DNA of 64,000 nucleotides, from NCBI GenBank assembly GCA_015956445.1, contig WIUZ02000013.1, positions 1,054,001 through 1,118,000 on the forward strand, read 5' to 3'. The position numbers and the translations under genes are program-made. Shown here in pieces: positions 22,181-34,137 of this stretch. Position 1 is the first letter of the stretch, and each line of letters starts with the position of its first letter. This DNA comes from Thelephora terrestris. Lineage: Eukaryota > Basidiomycota > Agaricomycetes > Thelephorales > Thelephoraceae. The notes beneath the pieces are model-generated. The model was not told where the DNA came from. It made no database searches and saw nothing but the letters and a program-made list of their open reading frames with translations.

Positions 22181-23299
22181 ACAGCCACGATGGATCACAG
22201 CGGAAATGAAGTCGGTGTAGACAGGTTGCCGTGCTACCCCGACGAATGATCCAACCGTTCGTCCAAGTGCCTGAATGCGGTCCGCTAGTCAACATTATCA
22301 GTATTCTCTGGTGAATTGCGGTTTGTTGTCACGCACAAATGCTGACCGGGGCCATTTGGTCCAGTAAAATGGGTGGGAATGATTGGTGCACCCTTGGAGG
22401 TGGCGGCAGCGTACGATCGAGGCAACTGAAAGAGAGTCTTGTCTTGGCGAAGTGGAAGATGCCGGTGATCGATGATCGATGATCTGGTACCCGTCCCGCT
22501 TTCGAGGACACTTCCACCTCCTCACTATCTCTCGCTATCCGGTCGTCCTCCGCCTTTCCTTTTTTCTTTCCCACCCTCCTCACCTTCTAACTTTGAAGAC
22601 ACCCTCCCTACCACGAGGGTATCATCAAATCTCACTGGCCGAAACTAGCTTGTGGGACCCACCCACCCCCGCAGCTGCCTTTGATCCCCGACCTTCACCT
22701 CTCTCGGCCTGGAAGCCCTTCGGTCTTTCGCCCAGCACTCGCCATCTTTGCCGCGCCACTCTGTAACATCTGTATCTACTCCAATATCACTCTTCTTACC
22801 TTTGCTACGGAGGTACGAGAGCGAACGCAAAGACCAAGCGCAACTGTACTGCCACATCACAGTGTCTGTCGCGCTGTTGTCGCGCTGGATCGCCGTGAGA
22901 GTCTGTGATCGTAGACGGCAGGTACTTCAAGCTTCAAGTTTCAGCTTCAACCATCGCCACCCGTCCCAGTCTCCCTGGTGGCTATAAGCGTCCCCACGGC
23001 CCCCAGCGGGATCCCCGAGCCCCGGTCTGAGTCGACCAGCAATTTCCTGTGCCAATATGATAATGTTCCACTCCGAGAGCACTATGTTTGACTGAACCTG
23101 ACCAACCATCTATCAGTACGGAGCCCAGATCTTCCATCTTCAAATGTGGCGAGATGAGCGATGGGATCCTGCGCACGACGTACAGAGCTTCCAGAGTCTA
23201 TATTCGATTCCAGACGAACCCGCCGGAATTTTCAAGTGCCCATCCAGCTGCCCAACCACCACTTCTCTAGTGGATTCAGAAACCACTGCGGGATCTTCA
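22181..23299. other. Intergenic region, F-box A4 promoter side
   Basis: About 1.1 kb with no recognisable gene. The stretch 22540-22780 is pyrimidine-rich on the + strand. It ends where the NB-ARC relic starts. Confidence 0.4.
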
Positions 23300-24125
23300 T
23301 CAATGTCTTCAAAGTCTCGGCCATCGAAGAAGCTCGACGGCGTTCTCCCAAAGACGGACGCCGCCATCCAACTCCCAACTATTGCCAAGGACGTCTGCGG
23401 CGTCGCTCTCGCTCAAATCGCTTCAGGTTCTGCTCGCGTCCTCCTGGCTATGATTCTGGTGCATTCCCTTCCGTTCTTCGACGAAGGGCCCTAGATTCAT
23501 GTTTGTTCAGGAACCTTTGGGCAACAAACAGGACTTTATCGATCTTGGACTGGTCTGCGTCGATGTGTGTGAATCCTTATCAGAAGACTAGGCTCAGACC
23601 AGGTTGGTGACAAGAAATACAACAAGGTCAACAGCCTCATACTTTCAGAGCATTTCCTCCCCGGAGAATTGCTTTCCGCCGGCGCTGAGGGCACTGTTTT
23701 TGAACGCAAAGATCTGGTTGAGAAGGGTCCTCGGAACCCGCTGAAAATCTCTCGAACCCATTTCTCTCATTGGCGCAGGCGGGATCCGGGAAAACTTTGG
23801 CAATCGCCCTCAGCCTCGCATGGGGACCCCGCATACATTTCAACGCCACAACCGCCCGAGGCCGTACCTTCCGTTTATTTCCGACCGATCCCCCTGTGCC
23901 TGGGACCCTTGGAAGTTGGTACCTGCGTCGGTCAGCGGCACGCACTTTCTCCCTCGAGTCGATCGTATGTCACAGCTGTATGCAGATGTATCAAAGTCAA
24001 AGCACGGACCATCGCCGCTCTCGGAATAATTAGTATCGCGGCTCCTGAGCACGATCTCCCCACACCTACCGCAAGCATCACCGGAGCTTCCGGGTATCGA
24101 CATCTCCCGGGAGGCTTCTGAAGCT
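23300..24125 (+). pseudogene. Relic of a second NB-ARC (NLR-like) gene
   Basis: Pieces align in order with the intact NB-ARC-TPR gene. They are an N-terminal helix (MSSKSRPSKKLDGVLPKTDA then LAQIASGSARVLLAMI), QDFIDLGLVCVDVCESL (matching EDYMDLGRSCLDVCKAL), GAEGTVFERKDLVEKV, and LEPISLIGAGGIRENFG. The last is the P-loop region LEPIALIGAGGIGKT with a frame change inside GKT; the next frame reads GSGKTLAIAL. The remainder of the ATPase and all TPRs are absent. It lies on the opposite strand to the intact gene, 12 kb away. Confidence 0.65.
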
Positions 24126-24422
24126 TGATGCTTGAGGCCTGGCCCAGACTCAAGGATCCATCAAGCATGCGTGTGGGAAAGAATTCGCTAGGCTCCGTGA
24201 TGCAAAATGGGGATAGAGAGACCCACCGGATCCCAAACGCATCGCGGGATGCAGACTCATGGGATAGAGTGTCGGCGTTGCCGAGATGTTCTCAACTCAT
24301 CGTCGTCTGGGGGGGTAAAATTGTTACTGTTATATCAAGTTATATGCGACTACTCTACGTGGTATACTACTGGCGCTTACATAGGAATTAGAAGATAAAA
24401 GATAAGAATGACATGTGGAATC
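24126..24422. other. Intergenic spacer
   Basis: Nothing recognisable between the NB-ARC relic and the end of F-box B1. Confidence 0.5.
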
Positions 24423-25646
24423 TTAATATTCCACGCTGAATGAACACTCATTCAAGACATCTGTCCACGCGGTCTGAAGAGGTTTCATAACCCACGGAAG
24501 CGGCACCGCAATTTCAAATTTGACACTGCCTCCACTCGCGGCCCTGATCCGTTTTATTTCGCTTCCAACGTCCCGCAGGTCTTTCATCACGCTCTCGCTC
24601 AGCGCGGTCTCGGAAACGATCCGCGCTGGTGGTACGTGGCGGTGGAGGTAGATCGTTACGGCGCGCAAGCGAGGGGAGTTTGTCGGGTCGATGGTCGAAA
24701 GCGCCGTTGAAAGCCAGCGACAGCTCGCAAAATTCGACAGGAGTGAGAATGACAGATGTTCGAGGGATTTATGGTGGAGAAAATTGAAGGTGGGGGTGAT
24801 CTTGTTGGGTATGACGATAGCTGCTGCAGCTGTCAGCTCAGTGTCTAGCAAAGGGCGTTCAAGTTGCTCACCGTCTGCGGAAACGGAGATGTCCAGATCA
24901 ACCAGGGTATCTTGACAGCTCGCTACCAAATCCACATAGACCGGAAAGTCGTCTTCAGTGTTGCAAAGCGCCTTGATGCTCCTGAAGCCCAGACCCTCGG
25001 GTGCTTTCAAAAGAGATCTCACGATGCCCGCGTGGAAATCTTCCATGAGAAGGAGGTCCAACTTCCCGCTATATCTCCCCCTCAGGATCTCACCAGCCTC
25101 GGCTGTGAGACCGGCTTCTCTGAAAGCGGAAAGGGAGATATCGTCGAGGTTGGGGAGCTGCTCCATGATCTCGAGCACCTGGGCGTTCGTGATCGACGCG
25201 AACTTCATCGTCAGGGAGCGGATGGAGGTGGGAAGTCGGCCGAGGCTCGGGATCCAGTCGCGGACTTCGCACCTTCCGCCGATCAGGGTCAGATCACGGA
25301 CATTTGAAAAGTACGGCATGTACTCGGCAAGCTGTATCGGCGCACTGGGGGCAAGGTGGATACGCATTTCGTGGGTATATGCGGCTGGACACGTCGAAGG
25401 GTTGGGGAAGGTGACCTTCCAGGCGGGAAGGTTATGCGGGCGGAACACGATTCGTTTGAAGAGGTGACGGCGGCATGTTGGAAGGAAATTGCTTGCAGCG
25501 ATCGAGCAACGACGAAGAGAGGTGGGGTCATCGGCGAGGTGGTCGATAATCTCGTCCAAGAGCTCCTGAGGGAGACCTGGGGTGTTGGCAACGTCGTTCG
25601 ATGATTCGGTTTTTGAATGACGAGATTTGGATGTAGCAGCACCCAT
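24423..25646 (-). CDS. F-box/leucine-rich protein, family B, copy B1
   Basis: Starts at MGAATSKSRHSK; about 390 residues after removal of a likely 42-51-base in-frame intron with its donor at 24871. The F-box is clear at about 28-70 (LPQELLDEIIDHLADDPTSL, RRCSIAASNFLPTCRRHLF). Leucine-rich strands follow (VRDLTLIGG, SIRSLTMKFASI, LEIMEQLPNLDDISLS). The MGAATSK start resembles an N-myristoylation signal (Gly2, Ser/Thr6), which the array members on the + strand lack. The product is probably an SCF substrate adaptor. Substrate unknown. Confidence 0.75.
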   Translation of the reverse strand: MGAATSKSRHSKTESSNDVANTPGLPQELLDEIIDHLADDPTSLRRCSIAASNFLPTCRRHLFKRIVFRPHNLPAWKVTFPNPSTCPAAYTHEMRIHLAPSAPIQLAEYMPYFSNVRDLTLIGGRCEVRDWIPSLGRLPTSIRSLTMKFASITNAQVLEIMEQLPNLDDISLSAFREAGLTAEAGEILRGRYSGKLDLLLMEDFHAGIVRSLLKAPEGLGFRSIKALCNTEDDFPVYVDLVASCQDTLVDLDISVSADGEQLERPLLDTELTAAAAIVIPNKITPTFNFLHHKSLEHLSFSLLSNFASCRWLSTALSTIDPTNSPRLRAVTIYLHRHVPPARIVSETALSESVMKDLRDVGSEIKRIRAASGGSVKFEIAVPLPWVMKPLQTAWTDVLNECSFSVEY

Positions 25647-27439
25647 TTCGTGGTAGATCCGACAGGAAGATGAGGGAGTGAGTAAGGGGGAGGGGGGTTG
25701 AGTGAGAGGGGATGGACCACGTACGTACCTCAGGGTTTTATAAGCGTAGACCCTTCCCGCCGAAAAAGGTTGAGGCGAATGTTGAGCTAACACATGTTTA
25801 GCAGTGGCGGTTGATTCAATGATCGTTTCCACTCCCGCTCAAATGCCTTGCAGATGGTGGGCGCGAGGAAAGCAATTGGGAGGACAATTCGGAAACTGTG
25901 GGAAAACGTTCTGCACCAGGATATATGGGCGTGGCTGTTCCTCGTTCTTTTCGTCAGTTTTCGCAGAGATACAAAGAAAAGTTGGCAGGCATCTTCAGAC
26001 TCAATCTACGCCAACGTCATGAAACGAGCGACTCACCCTGATTGAGATGCATCACGAGCTCGCCGTGGATCGCATCGAAACCATCTGTGTTGCAACGAAG
26101 AATCTATGCTGTGTGTTCGGCTTCCTCTGACTCTTTTCGATCAGCCTGCACAAATGAACAATTGGATCAATGGACACCGCAGAGGGGATCCTAGGCTAGT
26201 CACATGATCGGCACCCACTTTCACCCCCGAGTCCCCGGTCGCGTGGACCCTTGTCCTTCGAAGAACGCTTCACTGTTCGAGGTCATCCAAATCCTTCTCC
26301 CTTTCCTCAATGTATCACCGCACATCACACCCAGCCATCACGCCTCCGACACCTCCTTTTCTCAATCACTTCACCACAGCCACGGAACATATCCTGTGCT
26401 CCTCCAGCATAGGCCGTTTGTTGTTGGGAATGGTCAAACCCGGTTAGCTCTCTCCCCTTTCACAGGAATTACCCACGGTGCGTTATCTGTGGGTGCAATT
26501 GACGACATTGCAAGGGCCCGCTCGGCTCCCGGGTGCCATAGTTCGCCGCTTCCCGGTCGTCTCTCCCACAAGAACTCGTTTGAGGATCGGAAATGCCCAA
26601 GTTTGTAGGAGCTAGCGGCGCCAACTTCCGCGCGTCGTGACGAGTCCAACGTGCTGAACATTCCGGCAGGGTCGTATCTCCTCGGAGTCTTTACTGTCCA
26701 GGACGATGGAAAGTTTTTCTCCCCAGACTCTCCGAAAATCCGCAAGCGTCCAATTCGAAGGTTCCACTCCACTATCCTAAGCGAGTCACTATGGAGTCGA
26801 TACGAGCGATGATTCACCCGACTCTTTCTTACACCGCAATATTCGGACCTTCGGCTTTTCCCCCTTTCCATCTCTTAGGATACCCAAAATCTGCATTTCC
26901 TGGGCAAGAAATGACCATCTGGAGGTTCCCCGGAAAACCCTCAAATCCATGACGTACCTACAGTTGTAGGAGTTGGGAGTGGTGTACCTCAGATCAGAGC
27001 GGGCCGAACCTGAGGTCTAGGAGGGTCGCAGTCATCGACTCATTCCAACACGGTGTTCGGAGGCCTTTGTGCTGTGCCACTCTCGGGAAGAAGTGGTTCA
27101 TGACCGAGGAGGACCTTGTGAGCCATCACCTTACCAGGGGCCCTGTTTTGGCAGCAATAAAGGCCGCGAGGGGCCGAAGACCACGCAACTGCAGATTTTC
27201 CAGCCTTCGGTGCCGGATTGGCCAATGATGCAGAAAAAAGGCTTGGTCTTTCCCAGTCTCGTACCTCCCGCACCTGCTCATTCGCGCCGTCCGGAGCGAT
27301 CTTTTCTTCCTGTTTAATCTTGTTGTTCCGGGCGCTTAGTTATCGCATCTATTCATTCGATGGAGCGCGCCACAACCAGTCGACCAGGGTCGACTTCACC
27401 CCTCCACCACACTTTTCCCATCGTCAACACTTTTTTCTG
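25647..27439. other. Upstream regions of F-box B1 and CC1, with a decayed repeat block
   Basis: The first part is the B1 promoter. The stretch 26440-26680 resembles 30520-30720 and 33470-33690 (shared text GITHGALS / GITHSALC and a CGTGxxCAACGTGCTG block), so each CC gene carries a similar 1-kb upstream segment. Its original coding content, if any, is no longer readable. Confidence 0.4.
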
Positions 27440-29753
27440 ATGCCGATGCACATATCCTCGACCATCGACACGGGCCCAGATCGTATTGCTGCAGTAGGTG
27501 TTCGATATTCTGTCCAAACTTCACAGTTGTTGACGCCACCAGTAGATGTTTCCGATCACGAGCTCGCTTTCCCTCTCCACGCATAGCGATATCCTCGGAA
27601 TCTTACAACGAGAACAGGATCGCGCGGTGGCACTCCTCTCTTCGAGTCCACTGCTCTCCAGTCTGTTCGTCTCTTATGCCAACCAAGCTGCAGCCACCCA
27701 GTCCGCCACTCCTTCTACAGAGGCCGAGGAACGGAAAGCGCTCGAGCACACGATCTCTACGCTACAGGAGGATATCGACAAGCTGAAGCCGGAGAACCTC
27801 AAGATGACGAAAAATCTTGAGGTAGCTACGGCTTCACTGGATGCGTTCCGTTCTCAGGTCGCATCCCTCAAGGAAGTGATCTCGCAGCAGCAACGGGATC
27901 TCGATTCCTTACGGGCAGACCAATCTGAGTCCAAGGAAAAGTGTAAACAACTCGTGAAAGATTTGAATGTAGAGAGGGACAATTTCCAGAGTACGACTTC
28001 GGATTTTGCGGTATGCTCAGCATCGTGTTCATCGTGGGTTGGATGTGCTGATCAACGCCCGTTGTTTGGTCAGGTGGAACGAGCAGAGCTCAAGGAGACG
28101 ATTGTTCAACAGCAACTCAAGATATCGAGGCTTGAACGTCAGGGCTCCAGCAGTCCGTCGAACGGTCCTCCTCTCACGGCGGTGGCGGAGGCCATAGTCA
28201 ACCGCAAACCTGTCGAGCCTGAAGACCGCAGGCTCGCCCTGAGGGGTAAGTCCGGGAGGGAACCAAAGGAGAATACTTTCCTCGAAGTCGAGAAGATGGG
28301 GGAAGAGAAAAGTCAGGGACCCCTTCCACCAGCTTTGCGTTGGGCCGTCGGGATGAACAGCGATCACCCGAGGGTGATCTCGCAGGAGGAGCGGAAGAGT
28401 GTATGGAGTGATATCCGGGGTTCCTATTCCACCGAGGAAGATGAAACCTCTGCCCCACCTTCGATTATCAACTCTCCCGTTCCTGGAGGCACCTTTGACG
28501 CCTGCGTAATCAATCCTTTCCCTAGGGTGGATTCGCCATGCGGATCTGGGGTGCTCGACCCCCGTACGGCCCTGACGAAGAAAGGCGATGACATTGGTAT
28601 TCTGGCTAGTCCTTCTGTGGTCGTTAACCCCATCACGTCTCCGAGGTTCCCTGCCCCCAGGGGGAACCTGAGCCTTCCACACCGTGAGCAACGACCGCCG
28701 CTCTCCCCCGGATCTCCTTATCTTTCTCCCACACCAGAAGCGACGCTCAAGGCCTCCCAGAAATCTACTTCTAAGTTGCTGGAGACGCCTAAGGATGTCG
28801 CGGAACAGGTCTTGACGGCTTCTAGATGTCCGCTCCCTCCTTCCTTTTTATCCTCCGCACAACTTCGGGTTACTATACCTGCTCCTTCTCCTGCGAAGGT
28901 AGAGCCAGAGAAACCGTTTTCCTTGCTGGAACGTGCCACGGAACTCAAACCGGTGACATCGGGAGGCGGTATTGGTGGAGGGAACGAAAGGAAGGTCGAC
29001 TAGCGGGAGAATATGAGCGAAGGGCCCTGGAGTAATGACCGGTTCCGTGTTCCCCCTGCTCAGTCCAAGATCACCACGAAACCGACATCTGTTCCAGAAC
29101 CTGCTCCTGCTCCTGTCAGGTCCTCTGGATGGGGTTCATCCTTGCTCCAGGCCGTTGCGGCCTCCGTTGCAGAGTGGCCGCCTCCCCCTGTCAAGCCAAA
29201 AATCGTGGATCCTACGAGAGGATACACCCCCAATACGCTCCCTGCGAGTAGACCGGCTGGATTGAACAAACCTGCTTTGGGTGCGTCTGGTCCTGGAGAC
29301 GACACGCGGGGCGTTGTCATAGACAGCCTCAGAGACACCGCTCTGGAAAGCGGGTCCAGTTCTACTCCTGGTCTGGGAACGGGCAAGAGCGTCACTGTTG
29401 ACACCACGACGACATTCCCAGGGAGTCACCCAAACGCTGTCGAGCCGAAGAATATCTCTGAGTTAGCGGTCAAGCATGGTGCTGGGTTGTTTGAGATCAG
29501 CGCTCCCCCGCCTGTTGAAATGAAAGTACCCGAACAGCCGGCAGAAGAAGCTGAATTGCCTGCAAAGGAGACGCCTAACCCTGCGGGTGAAGACGAATTC
29601 GATAATTTGGCTTGGGCCAAAGCAGGGAAGAAGAAGAAGAAGAATCGTGGAGTTACTTCGTCCGTGCCAGATCTATATCCTGACCCTGGCACCACGGACG
29701 ATTTACTTGCTGGGGGGGCGGAAGTCAAGAAGAAGAAGAAGGGAAAGAGGTAA
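27440..29753 (+). CDS. Coiled-coil protein CC1 (unrecognised fungal family)
   Basis: Four exons (27440-27493, 27546-28010, 28074-28952, 29004-29753) give 715 residues with all phases closing. Exon 1 codes only 18 residues (MPMHISSTIDTGPDRIAA). Exon 2 carries the family signature DILGILQREQDRAVALLSSS, then LFVSYANQAAA and a heptad-rich coiled coil (about 70-170). The rest is Ser/Pro-rich and low in order, with a PPSIINSPVPGG motif shared with CC2 and CC3. The C-terminus has two lysine runs (KKKKKNRG, KKKKKGKR) that could act as nuclear signals. I recognise no domain. The last two introns do not show as gaps in the frame, so automated models may miss them. Confidence 0.75.
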
Positions 29754-30976
29754 ACGGGTACGCAATCGTGTTCTTTGTGCTCTTTTCTCGCGCTTCCATC
29801 CATCTCGTTCGCCTCATTCTTGTTTCATGCCGTGCCATTTATACATGAATTTCCCGCTTGTTTTTCCTCTGCCGCGTTTGGACTTTACTGAGTCCCGACT
29901 GAATCCGTCTTTGACTACTCATGCGATTGCAGTGAAATGTGCCGTGAAGTTGTTGACAATCGACGAGGTGCAAACAGCGCAGAATATGGACTGATGCAGT
30001 CCACGGAATTTACCCTGATGCGAAAGGGCGACCTGATCAAGTTTCGTCATTCATCGTGGAGAGGGGTGTGATCCTTTTTCGTGCTTTCTTGGCTGTTACG
30101 TCTTGAAAATGTGGACGGTGGCCTAGGGCCCTGGTCCTCAGGAGCGGCCCGGGTCCTGCTCCTGCACAACGAAAAGGCTTTCATCAGGCTTGGCGCGAGG
30201 AAGGTCGAGGGTTTGGCTCGAACTAAAGGTTCTGTAGTGACGTTACCTGCTCAAGGTGCCCACTTACTTGGTTTCCGTTGAGCTGGCTCCTCGATCGCGA
30301 TCATCATCATCGCGTTTTGGAATCGGATGCTGCGGAAAAAGTCCCTCGGTCACCTGCCCGGGACGTCGCAAGCCCTTCGACTCATCCTGGGACCCTTCAA
30401 TGCCTTTTAACGCTCGTTCTCCGGAGTCTGCTTCAATGCCGGCTGCTTTCCAGGTAATCCAGAGCCCTTTGGATATCCAGAGCGAGAAAGTTTGCTTTGA
30501 GAGCGAACGAACTTGAGTGGCCACCCCCACGGGTATCACACATAGTGCATTGTGCGCGGATGGGGCATCACGCTCGACCGAATACAGCCTGTCGTCCAAT
30601 TTCTGGTCGGGCGGTAACCTCCACCACGAAGGACCTTACAAACATATCCTGAAGGAAGATTCCTGTAGGAGATTGCGACTCTACGGGTCGCAGCGTGTTT
30701 GACATGCTCGTGGACGTGCTGATAACTTCGCGCTTCACCAGGGCGGTAGTTTTTTGGTTGATGGAAAGGTCTTCCGGGATGCTATGAGGCTGGTGGAAGC
30801 CCACAAATCATCACAACCTTCCATTCGTGTCATCTGGAGCAACCTTACCTTCGTTGTTTGGTCCTGTTGTATCAGGCGCCTTACTCCACATATTTATCTG
30901 ATGGGCGGACAATCAGTAGACCAGGGTCCACTTCCTCCCTCCGCCACACTTTTTCTATCGTCAACAATCCCCTGTG
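29754..30976. other. CC1-CC2 spacer containing the repeated upstream block
   Basis: CC1 3' sequence, then from about 30240 the block shared with the other CC upstream regions. No gene is supported. Confidence 0.4.
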
Positions 30977-32716
30977 ATGCCGATGCACATCCCCCCAGCC
31001 ATCGACACTGACCTAGGTCGTATGGCAACCGTAAGCCTTCTATCTGTCGGGTTGTTGGATTGGCTTTCACGACTCCTCCGCTAGATGTTTCCTCAGATCA
31101 GCCCAACGGCGAATTCGCTTTCCCCCGCCACACAAAGTGATATCCTTGGAATCCTCCAACGAGAGCAGGATCGCGCGGTGGCACTGCTTTCTTCGAGTCC
31201 ATTGCTTGCCAGTCTGTTTGTTTCTTATGCCAACCAAGCTGCTGCTCTCGGGTCCGTCACTCCCTCTACCGAGACCGAGGAATGGAAAGCGCTCGAGAAC
31301 ACGATCTCCTCGCTACAGGGAGAGATCGATAAACTGAGGCCGGAGAATCTCAAGATGACGCAAAGCCTCGAGGCAGCTAAGGCTTCCATGGAAGCGTTCC
31401 GCTCTCAGGTCGCAACTCTCAAAGAATTAAATGTAACTCATCAACAAGATATCGAATCCCTACGGGTGGAGCTCTTTGACTCTAAGGTCAAGTACAGTCA
31501 ACTCGTGGAAGATTCGACTGCGGAGAGGGACACTTTTCAGAGTAAGATCTCGGATCTTGAGGTATGCCCAGCATCGTGTTGATCGTAGGTAGGGCGTGCT
31601 GATTAACGCCTGTTATACGTGTAGGTGCAACGAGTAGAGCTAAAGGAGACAGTTGTCGAACAGCAACTCAGGATATCGAAACTTGTACGACAGGAATCCA
31701 GCAGTCTCTCGAATCCTCCTCCTTTCACCACGATGACGGGGACCACGGACATTCGCAAAGCCAACGAACCTAAAGACCGGAAGCGAGCCTCGAGGAGTAA
31801 ATCCGAGAGGGAGAAGCTTGAACCCTCTGCTCCACCTCCAATCATCACCTCGTCCGTTCCTGCTGGCACGTTTGGCACTGGGATAATCGACTCGTTTGCT
31901 GGGAAAGATTCGGCTTACGAGTCCGATGTGGCTGACCCCAGTACGTCCATGACGAAGGAAAGTGATGATATTGATTTTCTGACCGGCCCTTCCAAAGTCT
32001 TTACCCCCATTGCATCTTCTGTTACCCCGGGGGTTCAGAGGTTTCCAGATACGGAGATTCGGCCGTCTCCCTCCGGATCCCCTTATCTGACTCCCTTGCC
32101 GGAGATGCCAAAGGATGTTCCGGAAGTTCCCCTTCCTACAAAGTCGGAGCCAGAGAGACCACTCTCCTTGTGGGAACGTAAGAACCTCAAGACGGCAACA
32201 CTGCCAGCAGGTGGTAGTGGCGGCTGGAACGCTGGAACGATCGCTACGCCAACCCTCGCAGGAACAGGCAAGGACGTCTTTGTTGATTCCGCGACGACGA
32301 AACTTTCGGAGAGTCACTCAAATACCGCCCGGGTAGAAAATCTCCCTGAGTCAGCTGTCGAGATCAAGAATGTTCCTGCACCTGGAATGTTTTCTAGCTC
32401 AATTACGGGAAAGGAGGCTGGGGAAGCTCAACGTGATAGTTGGTTTTGGGGAGGTAGTAAGAACGAGAGCAGTTCTAAACCTCCCTTGCCTTTCGAAGAC
32501 AAGGAGAAGGGTCGAGCCAGTCAAGTCTCTCAGACACCGTCCGTGCCGAATATCCCTGACCCTGACAACGCTACCGGTCGACCATTTGGAAGCGGACGTA
32601 AGAAGAAGAGGGGCTCGGTTCCACCAATTATGCAACAACAGAAACCTCGGTTACCAGAAGATTTTCTGCCCCAAAGTGACGAAAATGGTGGCATTTTCCA
32701 GCCAGCCCCGTTCTAA
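30977..32716 (+). CDS. Coiled-coil protein CC2
   Basis: Three exons (30977-31030, 31085-31561, 31625-32716) give 540 residues with phases closing at the same positions as in CC1. Exon 1 reads MPMHIPPAIDTDLGRMAT. Exon 2 holds DILGILQREQDRAVALLSSS, LFVSYANQAAA and the coiled coil (EIDKLRPENLKMTQSLEAAK). The tail keeps PPPIITSSVPAGTF, a GSPYLTPLPEMP segment and a basic GRKKKRGS stretch, but lacks the CC1 lysine-run end. Function unknown. Its place in a three-copy tandem array points to unequal crossing-over. Confidence 0.75.
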
Positions 32717-34137
32717 CCTTGAACCCTTACAGATGTACAATGGGTTGAGCCTGAGTTCGAATATCACAATAGTTCAGAATAGTTTTAAAGCATTTGAGAG
32801 CTTTGTTTCCATAAATGTCCTTCATGTCCATAGCACGCTAGTGTAGGCTGGGGGGGCGGACTTCGATTGAATGTTTGCTCATATTGTTTTTAAATGTAGG
32901 GTTTCCACGGGCACAGCCGGTGTGGTCATGCAAACAAGGATAATCGATTGACGTGCAGGTGGTGTGGGTGAGACGGACAGATCAACACCAGCAGCGCAGA
33001 TCACAGGGTCTGAGGCCGAGGCCTGAGGGAGTAATGGCTGAATATTTGAATGATTATTATGCTGGCGTTGATGCATGATGTGCTATGAACTCCGGCTTAT
33101 ATTCTGGTAAATCTGTCGGCGAAGTTGTTATCTGCCCAATGGCGTGGCAGCAAAGAGCTCCGGCTCCTATCTGTCTCTTATCCCTTAAGATTTAGGTTGT
33201 CTACTCGTGCTGGCTGCAATCGGGCGTGGGGGCTTTAACATTTTCTGGTCAGTTGGTTCCTCCGCCGAGATCGTGCCGATCACCGCGATTCGGATGTTTC
33301 CGATTAGTCGCCTGACCAGGGGTGCACTTGTCGCCGCCCTGAGCCAGCCTGAGCCCTCCTGGGACTCTCAGGCTTGTCCGCTTAAACTCTTGGAGTTCTT
33401 CTGGGACCGTTTCAGCGACGACCTCTTTTCGAGGTAACGCAGAACATGTCTGCTCCCGCGAACTTCACCCCGATTACTCGGCCACCCGGGGCACACGACC
33501 ATTCCTCACTGGCCACTCTTTCACAAGTACCGTTTACAGTGCGCCGTCCGCGGATGGGCAATATGGCATCGCACCGACAGAATTCACACGAAGTTCAAGT
33601 GACCAGGTCGGAGTACTTCTTTATCGGTTGGTAACCTCCGCGTGAGATTGCAATTCTATGGGTCGCGACGTGTCCAACGTGCTGGCGGGCGTGCTGGCTA
33701 GCTTGCGCTCCATCATACCATGGTTGATGGTAGGGTTTCACGGGGTAGCCTGAAGGTAGCGAAAGCTCACTAGCGTTCCACCATTCCAGCTTTCAACGTG
33801 AGCAACCGTAGGGTCAACATGGACCATCTCGCCGCTTTCCTGAGGCATGTGTGAAATTGTCCGGGTCCTCACCCCTTTCCACCTCTCGAAATACTGGAAC
33901 TCAATGTTTCTCAGTCTGGCAGTGACGAAACTTGGAATTCCTGGTTCCGGAAACCCGCCGTCCTATCAACTCACGATGGCTCATACTTAACGAGTAGTCT
34001 GGCAACCCACCCTCCGTGTTTGACCCTGTTGTAGACGCCCAGCTGTTTGCATATGCGTTAGCCACAATCAGTTGATTGGAGCTTGCTTCGTTCCTCCGCC
34101 ACACTTTTGCCATAGTCAACGCTTCCTTATCGTACGA
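32717..34137. other. CC2-CC3 spacer containing the repeated upstream block
   Basis: From about 33240 the third copy of the shared upstream block is recognisable (GGTAACCTCCxxC and GGGTCGCGACGTGTCCAACG). Nothing coding is supported. Confidence 0.4.
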
